DNA of 62,042 bases from Sphingobacterium sp. (GCA_031253985.1 JAIRVH010000013.1:1-62042), one strand, 5' to 3'. Counted from the first letter of the stretch, positions 1 through 7,568 are shown. The notes: generated by a model from the letters alone, not told the origin. Numbers and translations are program-made.

Positions 1-9
1 GCAGTTGAA

Positions 10-1929
10 ATGATATCAATAAATAATTTAACATTTGAAATAGGATCTCGCGCTTTATATGACGAGGCAAACTGGCATATCAAACCAGGAGATAAAGTTG
101 GCTTGATCGGTGCCAATGGTACAGGTAAATCGACTTTACTTCGACTGATTGTCGGTCAATACACGCCCACATCGGGAACGATTTCCATGGCGAAGGACCT
201 TAAGATCGGTTATTTAAACCAGGACTTACTGTCTTACCATTCGGACAAAAGCATTCTGCATGTTGCCATGGAAGCTTTTGAGCGCCAAAATCAGTTACAT
301 GCCGAAATCGAGGATTTACTCCATAAACTAGAAACTGATTATTCAGATGACATCCTGAATAAACTAAGTGATAAACAAGTAGAATTCGAAGCCCTTGATG
401 GTTATAATATCGAATTTAAGGCCCATGAAATCCTTGCCGGCCTAGGTTTTTCGGAAGAAGAACAGAAAAGACCTCTGGCGACTTTCTCCGGAGGCTGGCG
501 CATGCGGGTTATGCTCGCCCGAATCTTATTGCAGACTCCAGATATTCTATTGCTGGATGAGCCTACCAACCACATGGACTTACCTTCTATCAAATGGCTT
601 GAAAACTACTTACAAGCATTCGATGGTGCCATTGTTATTGTTTCCCATGATCGATATTTCCTCGACCGCATCATTAAGAAAACGGTTGAATCGCGTAAAG
701 GGAAATTAACGCTTTATGCAGGTAATTATAGTTTCTATCTTGAGGAGAAGGAGCTCAGAAATGAATTGCAAGCCAATCAGTTTAAAAACCAGCAAGCGAA
801 GATAAAACAGGAAGAACGTTTAATTGAACGTTTTCGCGCAAAGGCCTCCAAAGCAAAAATGGCTCAATCCCGGATCAAAGCCCTGGATCGCCTGGAGAGA
901 ATTGACGATGTGGATGATGACAATCCTACGGTAAACTTCAGTTTCAAATTTTCAAAACCTTCCGGCCGCCATGTTGTGACCCTGGAAAATATCTCCAAGT
1001 CCTACCCTAATCTGGAAATCCTAAAAAATACCTCGGCAATTATAGAAAAAGGTGATAAGATCGCCTTAATCGGTGCCAACGGTAAAGGTAAGTCTACCCT
1101 CCTGCGCATTGTGGCGACGGCAGACAACGAGTTTGAAGGAAAAGCTGAACAAGGGCACAATGTTTCGCAAACATTTTTTGCACAGCATCAGCTCGAGGCG
1201 CTGCACCTGGAAAATTCTATCCTTGCGGAGTTACAGGCTTTTGCACCAAAGCATACAGAGACGGAACTACGCTCCATTCTTGGGTGTTTTCTATTCACAG
1301 GTGACGATGCTTTCAAAAAGATCAAAGTCCTTTCCGGTGGTGAGAAATCACGTGTAGCTCTAGCGAAAGCATTAACAGCAGACGCCAACTTCCTGGCGCT
1401 CGATGAGCCTACCAACCACTTGGATATGCAGTCTGTTAACATTTTGATCCAGGCCTTACAACAATATGAAGGCACATTTATCGTTGTATCCCACGACCGT
1501 TATTTCTTGGACAATGTAGCCAACAAAATCTGGTACATTGAAGATAAACAGATCAAAGAATACCCAGGCACTTATCAGGAGTATGAAGAATGGGCTGCAA
1601 AACGCGTTGTTAAAACGGAAGTAAAAACGGAGAAGAAAGTCAAGGAAGAACCCAAAGTAAAGAAAGAAAAGCAACCACTTACCGAGGATAAAACCCGTTT
1701 GTTGAGCAAAAAAAATAAGGAGCTAACTTCTTTTGAACAAAAGATCGAAGAGCAGGAAATTCTAGTTAAAAACCTCGAGGCTAAACTTGCCGACGAAGCG
1801 GTGTACTCCGATGCGACTAAGTTACAGGAAACTACGCGTTCTTACAATTCCGCAAAGGCGCTGTTAACGCAATTCCAGGAGAGCTGGGAACAGTTGGCGG
1901 AAGAAATTATGGAATTGGAAAACAATTAA
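10..1929 (+). CDS. ABC-F family ATPase (Uup/YdiF-like)
   Basis: Soluble protein with two ABC ATPase domains and no membrane segments, so an ABC-F protein acting on ribosomes or nucleic acid rather than a transporter. Domain 1 has Walker A GANGTGKST near residues 34-42, signature FSGG near 159 and Walker B LLLDEPTNH near 180. Domain 2 has GANGKGKST near 355, LSGGEKSR near 441 and ALDEPTNH near 463. Residues 535-560 are a Lys/Glu-rich linker, and the last 80 residues are a predicted coiled coil like the Uup C-terminal DNA-binding domain. Length (639 aa) fits Uup/YdiF. The ATG at 10 starts directly at the first beta strand of the ATPase. The exact subfamily and any antibiotic-protection role cannot be read from sequence alone. 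Confidence 0.93.
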   Translation: MISINNLTFEIGSRALYDEANWHIKPGDKVGLIGANGTGKSTLLRLIVGQYTPTSGTISMAKDLKIGYLNQDLLSYHSDKSILHVAMEAFERQNQLHAEIEDLLHKLETDYSDDILNKLSDKQVEFEALDGYNIEFKAHEILAGLGFSEEEQKRPLATFSGGWRMRVMLARILLQTPDILLLDEPTNHMDLPSIKWLENYLQAFDGAIVIVSHDRYFLDRIIKKTVESRKGKLTLYAGNYSFYLEEKELRNELQANQFKNQQAKIKQEERLIERFRAKASKAKMAQSRIKALDRLERIDDVDDDNPTVNFSFKFSKPSGRHVVTLENISKSYPNLEILKNTSAIIEKGDKIALIGANGKGKSTLLRIVATADNEFEGKAEQGHNVSQTFFAQHQLEALHLENSILAELQAFAPKHTETELRSILGCFLFTGDDAFKKIKVLSGGEKSRVALAKALTADANFLALDEPTNHLDMQSVNILIQALQQYEGTFIVVSHDRYFLDNVANKIWYIEDKQIKEYPGTYQEYEEWAAKRVVKTEVKTEKKVKEEPKVKKEKQPLTEDKTRLLSKKNKELTSFEQKIEEQEILVKNLEAKLADEAVYSDATKLQETTRSYNSAKALLTQFQESWEQLAEEIMELENN

Positions 1930-1936
1930 TTTTTTT

Positions 1937-1980
1937 GGCTTAAAATCAGCTTATTAAGCATTCAAGCGCGATTTTAAGCC
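1937..1980 (+). terminator. Inverted repeat after ABC-F gene, probable terminator
   Basis: Arms GGCTTAAAATC (1937-1947) and GATTTTAAGCC (1970-1980) pair perfectly over 11 bp around a 22-nt loop, just after the stop codon at 1929. There is a T run before the left arm and an A run after the right arm, so the hairpin would terminate best on the minus strand; on the plus strand its tail is AAAATTATTT. Confidence 0.5.
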
Positions 1981-1987
1981 AAAATTA

Positions 1988-2019
1988 TTTGCAGGAATAG
2001 GATTAAAGCCCTACTTTTG
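1988..2019 (+). promoter_or_regulatory. Bacteroidota-type promoter of tRNA-Lys
   Basis: A -33 element TTTG (1988-1991) is followed after 20 nt by the -7 element TACTTTTG (2012-2019). This fits the Bacteroidota consensus TTTG-N19-21-TAnnTTTG and lies about 40 nt before the tRNA. It is the best complete promoter match in the window. Confidence 0.75.
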
Positions 2020-2060
2020 CATCACTTCAAACAAGGAACGGTAGTTCAAAAAAGAAGTAT

Positions 2061-2133
2061 GATTCCGTAGCTCAGCTGGTAGAGCAATACACTTTTAATG
2101 TATGGGTCCTGGGTTCGAATCCCAGCGGGATCA
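2061..2133 (+). tRNA. trnK: tRNA-Lys (anticodon UUU)
   Basis: A complete 73-nt cloverleaf. The acceptor stem 2061-2067 pairs with 2126-2132 (one G-U) and the discriminator base is A at 2133. The D arm contains AGCTCAGCTGGTAGAGC. The anticodon stem ATACA/TGTAT encloses loop CTTTTAA with anticodon TTT at 2094-2096. The T arm contains GGTTCGAATCC. No CCA is encoded. It has its own promoter and a strong terminator 7 nt downstream, so it is a single-tRNA unit. tRNA 3' ends are common integration sites for mobile elements, and the sequence after this gene looks accessory. Confidence 0.97.
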
Positions 2134-2139
2134 CAAAAG

Positions 2140-2167
2140 AAAAGCTAATCGTAAGATTAGCTTTTTT
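2140..2167 (+). terminator. Rho-independent terminator of tRNA-Lys
   Basis: Arms AAAAGCTAATC (2140-2150) and GATTAGCTTTT (2155-2165) close on a GTAA tetraloop and run into a T tract ending at 2167. It lies immediately after the tRNA. Confidence 0.9.
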
Positions 2168-2295
2168 GCTTATCTGCTAATTCATAGCTTTTTACACTTC
2201 TATCAAAGACGAGACAGTTAAATATTACTGTTAATTACTCTCTAATCAAAGATACTCAAAATCCTCAAAAAAATCTCATTTTTCATCTCATGTAA

Positions 2296-2346
2296 TGAGA
2301 CACCACTTTCTGTTTTATATACCCATCAATTATTTTCATGTCTCAC
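2296..2346 (-). repeat. 50-bp TGAGACA/TGTCTCA element, copy A (inverted)
   Basis: On the minus strand it begins TGAGACATGAAAAT, carries the core GGGTATATAAA in the middle, and ends GTGTCTCA. Ends and core match copies B and C; the two spacers differ. The ends are inverted repeats of each other. Confidence 0.7.
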
Positions 2347-2469
2347 CCATCTTCTATCTCATCTGTATAAAGTATTTTAAAGCCTTCTAATACCCTCAAA
2401 CAATTTTGGAATAGTAGAAACCTAAAAACCATTCTCTAAACTGTATAAATGATAAATTCAATCTTTCTC

Positions 2470-2520
2470 TGAGACACGAAAATTTTCAGGGGGTATATAA
2501 AGTAATCTTCCGTGTCTCAC
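2470..2520 (+). repeat. 50-bp TGAGACA/TGTCTCA element, copy B
   Basis: It begins TGAGACACGAAAAT, has the core AGGGGGTATATAAAGTAA, and ends GTGTCTCAC. It is inverted relative to copy A, 123 nt away. Another TGTCTCA box follows at 2524. Confidence 0.7.
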
Positions 2521-2532
2521 CCTGTCTCAGAT

Positions 2533-2710
2533 TTTTTATTCGCTCGCCGTCCTGCGAGTTGAGCGAAGGTTGTTGAAGAAAAGTCCGTAAGGACGATTCA
2601 ACGATATCTATGAAATAGACGAAGCTTCTTGGCGATATTTTTGAAAAAAGGGGCTTGTGACCTGGCCTCATCAAAAATAGTGACAAGAACGAAGCCTGAG
2701 AGATTAAGCA
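2533..2710. mobile_element. Possible remnant of a Bacteroidota conjugative element (non-coding part)
   Basis: This G+C-richer stretch contains CGCTCGCCGTCCTGCGAG, AAGTCCGTAAGGAC and GGGGCTTGTGACCTGG. From memory, on the minus strand it resembles non-coding sequence beside mobilisation genes in Bacteroidota integrative conjugative elements. No relaxase, integrase or tra gene is present, so it would be a scar. This rests on recollection and was not searched. Confidence 0.35.
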
Positions 2711-2738
2711 GGCGAGCCAAACTCTAAAAGCTTGAAGA

Positions 2739-2769
2739 TTTTTAATGTGTGCGTAGCACTAATTAAAAA
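2739..2769. terminator. Symmetric hairpin, bidirectional terminator-like
   Basis: Left arm 2739-2752 and right arm 2756-2769 pair at 12 of 14 positions around a GTA loop. A T run begins the left arm and an A run ends the right arm. The loop side holds TGCGTAGCA, repeated at 2825-2833. Confidence 0.5.
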
Positions 2770-2835
2770 GATTTAGGTGCTTTTATGAAGTGGAGGAATT
2801 ACGAAAGCATCAAGTATGACAAACTGCGTAGCATT

Positions 2836-2870
2836 AAAAAAGAATTGGGATGCAATCCGATTTCTTTTTT
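2836..2870. terminator. Second hairpin with A/T flanks, terminator-like
   Basis: Arms 2836-2851 and 2855-2870 pair at 14 of 16 positions around a GCA loop, with AAAAAA on the left and TTTTTT on the right. This suits termination in either direction. It is preceded by the direct repeat TGCGTAGCA. Confidence 0.5.
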
Positions 2871-3046
2871 AACTCGGTTTGGCATATCTTTATGCTAGTG
2901 ATTCCGAAACGGAATGCCATATAACCATTATGAATTCTTAAACACACTATTGTGTAGTTCTTATATTTATTTTTATATCAATATCTTTCATTTCATATCT
3001 TTAATGTTGAATATATTAACATTATAAGAAAAGTTATAGGATATTT

Positions 3047-4333
3047 ATGAAAAGATGTTTATTTATTATCTTTTTCATTGTGACTATCATGGCATGTAAA
3101 AATGATCATCCAGATTTGACCAATGGAGAAAATAAAATTGATTTGTTACGAGCTGAATTTGAAAAACAAACAGGGTATAATCAGTCTCAGGTAAATTTGC
3201 TAACGCCATCATTCAGGTCTAAAGTTGACTGGTCAAAGGCTATTTATAAAGGCGAGGACACGGTTTTGGTTACGGTGAAACTATTGGATACAGTTATCTA
3301 TCCAATAAATGGCTCAGAAATAAATCTAAATGACAATGTGATTTTGAAAGCTGTTCGTAATAAAAAATTAGAATGGAGTTTTACCACCGTGATTTTTGTT
3401 CCAACAAGTATAGCAGGTGGATATTCAGGATTAATTCTATCACGGCCTTTATCTGATAAAGCTGAACGAATTCGCTATTATAGTAATGGCTCGATTATTA
3501 ATAGCAATGATGTGATAAGAATAAAATTTGCCAATACTAGCAGTAAATCTCAGTCAGGTTCAAAACTTCGTGCTGGATGTACTTATGCCTATGTAAACGG
3601 TATATTAAATCAGGTAACTTGTACACCGCCTGAGAAAGGGGAACGAGAGGATGATCCAGGTTTTGGTGAACCAGGGGATTATTTCCCTCCTGGACATGGT
3701 GGTGGATCTGGAGGAGGAACAAGTTCTCCAAGTGCAGAGGATAAAGAAATCATAGATTCTTTACAGGGATATCCATGTGCGCAAGCTGTTTTAGCAAAAT
3801 TACCTAATTTAAAGAATAAGATCTCTGCATGGTTAAGTAAAGAATTTAATAAAAGTATTGAAAATGATATTACATTTAGAGTTAGTACAAAACTCGATGC
3901 ATCTGTGGATGGTGTTTGGAACAATAATAATGGTTCAGGGACAGTACAGACAATAAGTTTAAATGCTAATATGCTTTCTAAAGCCTCACAAGAATATATA
4001 GCAGCAACAATGTTTCATGAAGCGTTACACGGCTTTTTATACATGGAAGAACAGAGACTTAAAAATGAAGGTAAGGCCTCACAATTTGGCATTCTATACC
4101 CAGGATTTACCGAAGTAAATATTGGCGGTCAGGTTAGATTTGTAAAAAAACATAGCGAATATGGAACGCTTTTGGATGATCTTGCAGCGGCACTTAGATC
4201 ATTTAATCCCAATATGAGCGATTACGATGCTATGGCTCTATCTAAAGTTGGTGTGGTAAAAGATTTTAATGATATAGAAAAAGGTACTGTTATTAATCAT
4301 AGAGATGGGAATTATGGAACAACTTGTAAATAA
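3047..4333 (+). CDS. Zincin-type metallopeptidase lipoprotein
   Basis: A predicted outer-membrane or surface lipoprotein: a type II signal with lipobox TIMAC puts the acylated Cys at residue 17. Residues 20-200 form an unrecognised beta-rich region. Residues 205-230 are a Gly/Pro-rich linker. The C-terminal part (about 235-428) carries HEALH at 324-328 and a possible third ligand His in KHSEY at 369, as expected of a zincin. From memory, similar C-terminal domains occur in uncharacterised Bacteroidota lipoproteins. Base composition is clearly more AT-rich than the housekeeping genes, which suggests transfer. The next gene overlaps it by 29 nt. The substrate is unknown; a toxin-like or surface-processing role is possible but unproven. 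Confidence 0.8.
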   Translation: MKRCLFIIFFIVTIMACKNDHPDLTNGENKIDLLRAEFEKQTGYNQSQVNLLTPSFRSKVDWSKAIYKGEDTVLVTVKLLDTVIYPINGSEINLNDNVILKAVRNKKLEWSFTTVIFVPTSIAGGYSGLILSRPLSDKAERIRYYSNGSIINSNDVIRIKFANTSSKSQSGSKLRAGCTYAYVNGILNQVTCTPPEKGEREDDPGFGEPGDYFPPGHGGGSGGGTSSPSAEDKEIIDSLQGYPCAQAVLAKLPNLKNKISAWLSKEFNKSIENDITFRVSTKLDASVDGVWNNNNGSGTVQTISLNANMLSKASQEYIAATMFHEALHGFLYMEEQRLKNEGKASQFGILYPGFTEVNIGGQVRFVKKHSEYGTLLDDLAAALRSFNPNMSDYDAMALSKVGVVKDFNDIEKGTVINHRDGNYGTTCK

Positions 4334-5267
4334 AATAATTAGGTTTTGGCTCTTATTGCCATTTTTATTTGTTACAATCGGTTTATCTGGCAAGGTCAAA
4401 TATATTATTATGCCAGATCATGCAGAAGAAGGTTACACCATTGATAGATATAGATTATCCACAGAGAAACTATACGGTGTCAATAAAACTGTGGAGTTAT
4501 TTACGCTAACATTTTCTAATTCTAAGAAGCTTACAGATCGAAATAAATTGGATCCAAACACTGATCTTAATTTAATTCTCCTTTCGGTACTTCCCAATTT
4601 AATGGGAAACAAAGATTGGATAGAAATTGACATCGATAGTGTCAAAAACAATATTATTGTTCCCTCTTACCTAAAAAGATTATTTAGTTTAAATACTCTT
4701 TCAGAATTTGATAAGACATACGGCGCAAAAACGAAATATTTCGATGAATATCAAGTTATTCAAAAAATTGGATCCAAATACTATTCGTCTAAACATTGTA
4801 TAATACAATTTTTTGCGATTAGAAACCGACCTTCCATTTTCCAAAACGTCTTTGGGACAATAAATATCGAACAGAATCCGCTCACCATTACTCAAATGGA
4901 GGGTATTTTTAAAAAAAGATATCCTCATGAGGATTTCCCTCCTTACACAATTGGCAATACCCCATATGATTATCCTAGTTTCGATTATCTCCGAGACCGA
5001 AAAGAATACTTGTCAAAAGTCATAAAATTTAATAATGGAATAATCGGATATCAATTCTGGACTTTCACCGACTGGCATACGCATGATCATGAGTTTGAAG
5101 TTGACAGAGGTATTGATCGTTTTGTTTACGTGCCCGGTAGAGGTATTATTGGTGGATCATTCGATTTCTATTTTTACTTTCATAGAAAAAAATTACCAAT
5201 AAAATACACGGATTTCTTGAATAATATTAAAGAAGAAAAGGTTATGATAGCTGATGATTTTAAATAA
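4305..5267 (+). CDS. Exported protein of unknown function, partner of the zincin lipoprotein
   Basis: The product has an N-terminal hydrophobic segment (about residues 10-30, RFWLLLPFLFVTIGLSG) that looks like a signal peptide or membrane anchor, then about 290 polar, aromatic-rich residues. FWTFTDWHTHDHEFEVDRG near 265-285 has clustered His and Asp that could bind metal. I recognise no family. Its start lies inside the preceding gene: the ATG at 4305 (or 4314, in frame) overlaps the zincin gene by 29 or 20 nt, so the two are probably translationally coupled. Composition is AT-rich like its partner. It may be a cofactor, inhibitor or immunity protein for the zincin; this is inference from arrangement only. 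Confidence 0.72.
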   Translation: MGIMEQLVNKIIRFWLLLPFLFVTIGLSGKVKYIIMPDHAEEGYTIDRYRLSTEKLYGVNKTVELFTLTFSNSKKLTDRNKLDPNTDLNLILLSVLPNLMGNKDWIEIDIDSVKNNIIVPSYLKRLFSLNTLSEFDKTYGAKTKYFDEYQVIQKIGSKYYSSKHCIIQFFAIRNRPSIFQNVFGTINIEQNPLTITQMEGIFKKRYPHEDFPPYTIGNTPYDYPSFDYLRDRKEYLSKVIKFNNGIIGYQFWTFTDWHTHDHEFEVDRGIDRFVYVPGRGIIGGSFDFYFYFHRKKLPIKYTDFLNNIKEEKVMIADDFK

Positions 5268-5276
5268 AAAATATAA

Positions 5277-5313
5277 CCCACTCACGAAATCCTCCAAGTT
5301 TCAAGTGAGTGGG
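5277..5313 (+). repeat. Hairpin 1 with AAGTTTCAA loop
   Basis: CCCACTCAC (5277-5285) pairs perfectly with GTGAGTGGG (5305-5313). The 19-nt loop contains CCTCCAAGTTTCAA, shared in part with the hairpin at 5418-5465. It lies 10 nt after the stop at 5267 and has no T tract. Confidence 0.55.
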
Positions 5314-5324
5314 ATGATTGTAAG

Positions 5325-5374
5325 TGAGACACCAAAATTATTTAGGGGGTATAAAAGTAAATAATCATGTCTCA
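5325..5374 (+). repeat. 50-bp TGAGACA/TGTCTCA element, copy C
   Basis: It begins TGAGACACCAAAATTA, has the core TTAGGGGGTATAAAAGTAAA, and ends ATGTCTCA. It matches copy B in ends and core. With copies A and B upstream it brackets the zincin gene pair. Confidence 0.7.
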
Positions 5375-5417
5375 AAAGTCTCTATTATCCTTAAACTATA
5401 TAGACTAGCAGATAAGT

Positions 5418-5465
5418 CCCCAACACTCATGGAAACCCTCAAAAGTTTCAAATGACGTGTTGGGG
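5418..5465 (+). repeat. Hairpin 2 with AAGTTTCAA loop
   Basis: CCCCAACAC (5418-5426) pairs perfectly with GTGTTGGGG (5457-5465) around a 30-nt loop containing CCCTCAAAAGTTTCAAATGA, similar to the loop of hairpin 1. The stems differ in sequence while the loops are alike. Confidence 0.5.
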
Positions 5466-5523
5466 TTGGTATAGGTAAAATGTAGAGTTTTTAAGAAGAA
5501 AATGAATCTGAAAATCTAAAGGC

Positions 5524-5769
5524 TTAGTACCCTTTCACCTCATCATAGTATGACTTAATAAAAAGTATGACAAACTCTTCCAGTTTAGGTTGTGGAGCCA
5601 AATCTGAATAATTCTTTACTAGGCTTAATATGTCAACATAGAGTAGTAAATCAAATTCATCATCTGAATAAAGTTCTGAACTCGACGGTTCGATGCCCTC
5701 ATCAATTTCACAGTCATCATTCACACCATGAACAATTAAAAATGATGTAAACACCCTTCGGGTGCTCAT
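5524..5769 (-). CDS. Small acidic hypothetical protein
   Basis: An 81-codon frame starting with ATG at 5769. The middle is very acidic (DDCEIDEGIE, SDDEFD) and the C-terminal half alternates hydrophobic and charged residues as amphipathic helices would. I recognise no family. No ribosome-binding site or promoter stands out. It may be a real small cytosolic protein of the accessory patch, the end of a decayed longer gene, or a chance frame. Composition matches the neighbouring AT-rich island. Confidence 0.35.
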   Translation of the reverse strand: MSTRRVFTSFLIVHGVNDDCEIDEGIEPSSSELYSDDEFDLLLYVDILSLVKNYSDLAPQPKLEEFVILFIKSYYDEVKGY

Positions 5770-5929
5770 ATGCGTATTGAAATTGGCTAATAAATAAAAA
5801 GGTGATGAAAATGAGACTAACCATCGGGATTTTGATACGATTTGATCAAATTCAAACCTGTTATTTCATTATTTTCACCCTTTCATTTAACATTTATAAA
5901 CAATTAGCAAGTCCATAGATACCTTCGAA

Positions 5930-7057
5930 ATGCGATCAGAAGCCATGAACAATAAAAACCTTTCTACAAAGCCACACTATCCTATTTTAGACGGACTAAG
6001 AGGAGTCGCAGCAATTATCGTTGTTACCTTTCATCTCACGGAGCCACTGGGAACAGGCCATCTCGATATCTTGGTTAATCATGGCTATTTAGCAGTTGAT
6101 TTTTTCTTTCTTTTATCTGGATTTGTGATCGGTTATGCCTATGATGATCGCTGGCCTAAAATGACGACTGGCACCTTCTTTAAGCGTCGTATTGAACGAC
6201 TTCAGCCTATGGTCATACTGGGCATGACGCTTGGCGCAATCGGCTTTTACTTTACGGATTCCACAATCTGGCCACTTATTCACACCGTTCCACTCTGGAA
6301 AATGCTTCTGGTCATGCTCATCGGTTATACGATTCTCCCCGTTCCTCTTTCCCTGGATATTCGTGGCTGGCAGGAAATGCACCCACTCAATAGTGTCGGT
6401 TGGTCCTTATTTTTTGAATACATTGCTAATATTCTATATGCCATTGGTATTCGAAAATTATCCAAAACAGCATTAAGCATTTTGGTCTTTATAGCGGCTG
6501 TGGCGCTCGCCCATTTGGCAATCACAAGTCCCAACGGAGATGTTAGCGGAGGCTGGACATTAAATACTGAACAAGTAAGGATAGGAATCATCCGTACGAT
6601 GTATCCTTTCTTTGCGGGACTCCTCCTATCGAGAATAATAAGTCCAAGCCGTATCCGGCATGCATTTTTGTACTGTAGTATTTTAATCGCTATTGTGTTA
6701 TATATGCCTCGTATAGGTGGAGCAGAAAAACTCTGGATGAATGGAATATATGAGGCGGTATGCATTATCATTGTATTCCCCCTGATTGTTTACCTGGGGA
6801 CAGGCAACATATCAACCAGCAGAATAGAGAATAAGCTCTGTAAATTTCTAGGTGACATCTCCTACCCGCTATACCTCGTACACTACCCGTTTGTCTATTT
6901 TTATGTTGCCTGGATCAGCAACAACAAGGATGTGACGATTGTACAGGCCTTACCTTACGCCATACTGATTCTGGTGACAAGTATTGCCTTGGCCTATGTC
7001 AGCTTGAAATGGTATGATGAACCTGTCCGCAAATGGCTCAGAAAAAAAATGGGTTAA
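5930..7057 (+). CDS. Acyltransferase 3 family membrane protein (OafA/YrhL-like)
   Basis: A multi-pass membrane acyltransferase that would transfer acetyl or other acyl groups to surface polysaccharide or lipid sugars. ILDGLRGVAAIIVVTFHL near residue 20 is the family's N-terminal signature with its essential His. FFLLSGFVIGYAYD follows near residue 60, and a run of hydrophobic helices extends to the end; the last part has YPLYLVHYPFVYFY. At 375 aa it lacks the C-terminal SGNH domain of OafA, so it is the short form. A second in-frame ATG at 5945 is an equally good start. There is no sugar or O-antigen operon nearby, so the substrate cannot be assigned. Confidence 0.88.
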   Translation: MRSEAMNNKNLSTKPHYPILDGLRGVAAIIVVTFHLTEPLGTGHLDILVNHGYLAVDFFFLLSGFVIGYAYDDRWPKMTTGTFFKRRIERLQPMVILGMTLGAIGFYFTDSTIWPLIHTVPLWKMLLVMLIGYTILPVPLSLDIRGWQEMHPLNSVGWSLFFEYIANILYAIGIRKLSKTALSILVFIAAVALAHLAITSPNGDVSGGWTLNTEQVRIGIIRTMYPFFAGLLLSRIISPSRIRHAFLYCSILIAIVLYMPRIGGAEKLWMNGIYEAVCIIIVFPLIVYLGTGNISTSRIENKLCKFLGDISYPLYLVHYPFVYFYVAWISNNKDVTIVQALPYAILILVTSIALAYVSLKWYDEPVRKWLRKKMG

Positions 7058-7076
7058 GAAAGCTTATCAAACCCCT

Positions 7077-7568
7077 TTAACTTTCCAAGATCCGCTGAAT
7101 AGCCTTTTGTTCATGTAACGACAGCACTGCAAATTCTTCAGAACTTACAGTCGACTTTGCCGCTATAAATATGACATGGGGATAGTCAATCAGTTTTTTC
7201 TGCAATAATCTTGCTCTCTTCATATGAAAATCAGATGTAATCACAATGAAGAGATCAGGAGAAATCTGTCTGATGATCTCCTTTGATAGCGTGAAATCTT
7301 CGTAAGTATTTGTGGATAATACACAGGGAAGCAAATCTTTCTCAGCAACACCTCTTTCCGTCAAATAGGCTTTGGCATAAGCTCCATGTGGTTTTTCTGT
7401 CCGATTGAAATGTTCACCTATGCCACCAGTACATAAAATTACAGTCCCTTCATTGTGGCAATAGAAATTATAGGCGCATTCATTTCGATTCAATGCCATA
7501 ATGCTAAGATTCCCCTGTTCATCATTGGGCGCACCTAGTAATAATATTAGGTTTTTAATTTTTTCCAT
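7077..7568 (-). CDS. YdcF family protein (DUF218, ElyC/SanA/YdcF)
   Basis: A cytosolic single-domain DUF218 protein. Seen in order: the N-terminal strand ILLLGAPND, the CTGGIGEHF loop, STNTYEDFTLSKEII, and TSDFHMKRARLLQKK, which form the family's Rossmann-like nucleotide-binding core. No membrane anchor is present, unlike SanA or ElyC, so it resembles YdcF, which binds S-adenosylmethionine in E. coli; the reaction is unknown. The frame opens at a GTG at 7589, but the ATG at 7568 gives a better N-terminus (MEKIKNLILLLG). It converges with the acyltransferase gene 19 nt away. Confidence 0.8.
   Translation of the reverse strand: MEKIKNLILLLGAPNDEQGNLSIMALNRNECAYNFYCHNEGTVILCTGGIGEHFNRTEKPHGAYAKAYLTERGVAEKDLLPCVLSTNTYEDFTLSKEIIRQISPDLFIVITSDFHMKRARLLQKKLIDYPHVIFIAAKSTVSSEEFAVLSLHEQKAIQRILES

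Larger units (their letters stand above)
2168..3046. other. 879-nt region without a convincing gene; possible mobile-element scar
   Basis: The region holds scattered TGAGACA/TGTCTCA boxes (first half), two 50-bp elements described separately, a stretch at 2530-2710 that from memory resembles non-coding DNA near mobilisation genes of Bacteroidota conjugative elements, and serial hairpins at 2739-2918. A 66-codon minus-strand frame at 2486-2686 exists but looks like a by-product of that conserved DNA. The mixed composition suggests acquired and decayed sequence. Confidence 0.5.

Noticed and set aside
2486..2686. 66-codon minus-strand frame
   Set aside because: It lies across copy B and the conjugative-element-like stretch, has no domain, and its reading seems to be a by-product of conserved non-coding DNA.
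2901..2915. Second tRNA fragment (GATTCCG similar to the tRNA start)
   Set aside because: Only the first seven bases resemble the tRNA; the sequence is better described as a palindrome.
5418..5465. Integron attC site
   Set aside because: The inverted repeat has AAC/GTT near the ends, but the outer boxes do not fit RYYYAAC and GTTRRRY, and no integrase is present.
5816..5840. Right-hand att copy of the tRNA-Lys 3' end (CGGGAT match)
   Set aside because: Only six bases match, far too short for an attachment site duplication.
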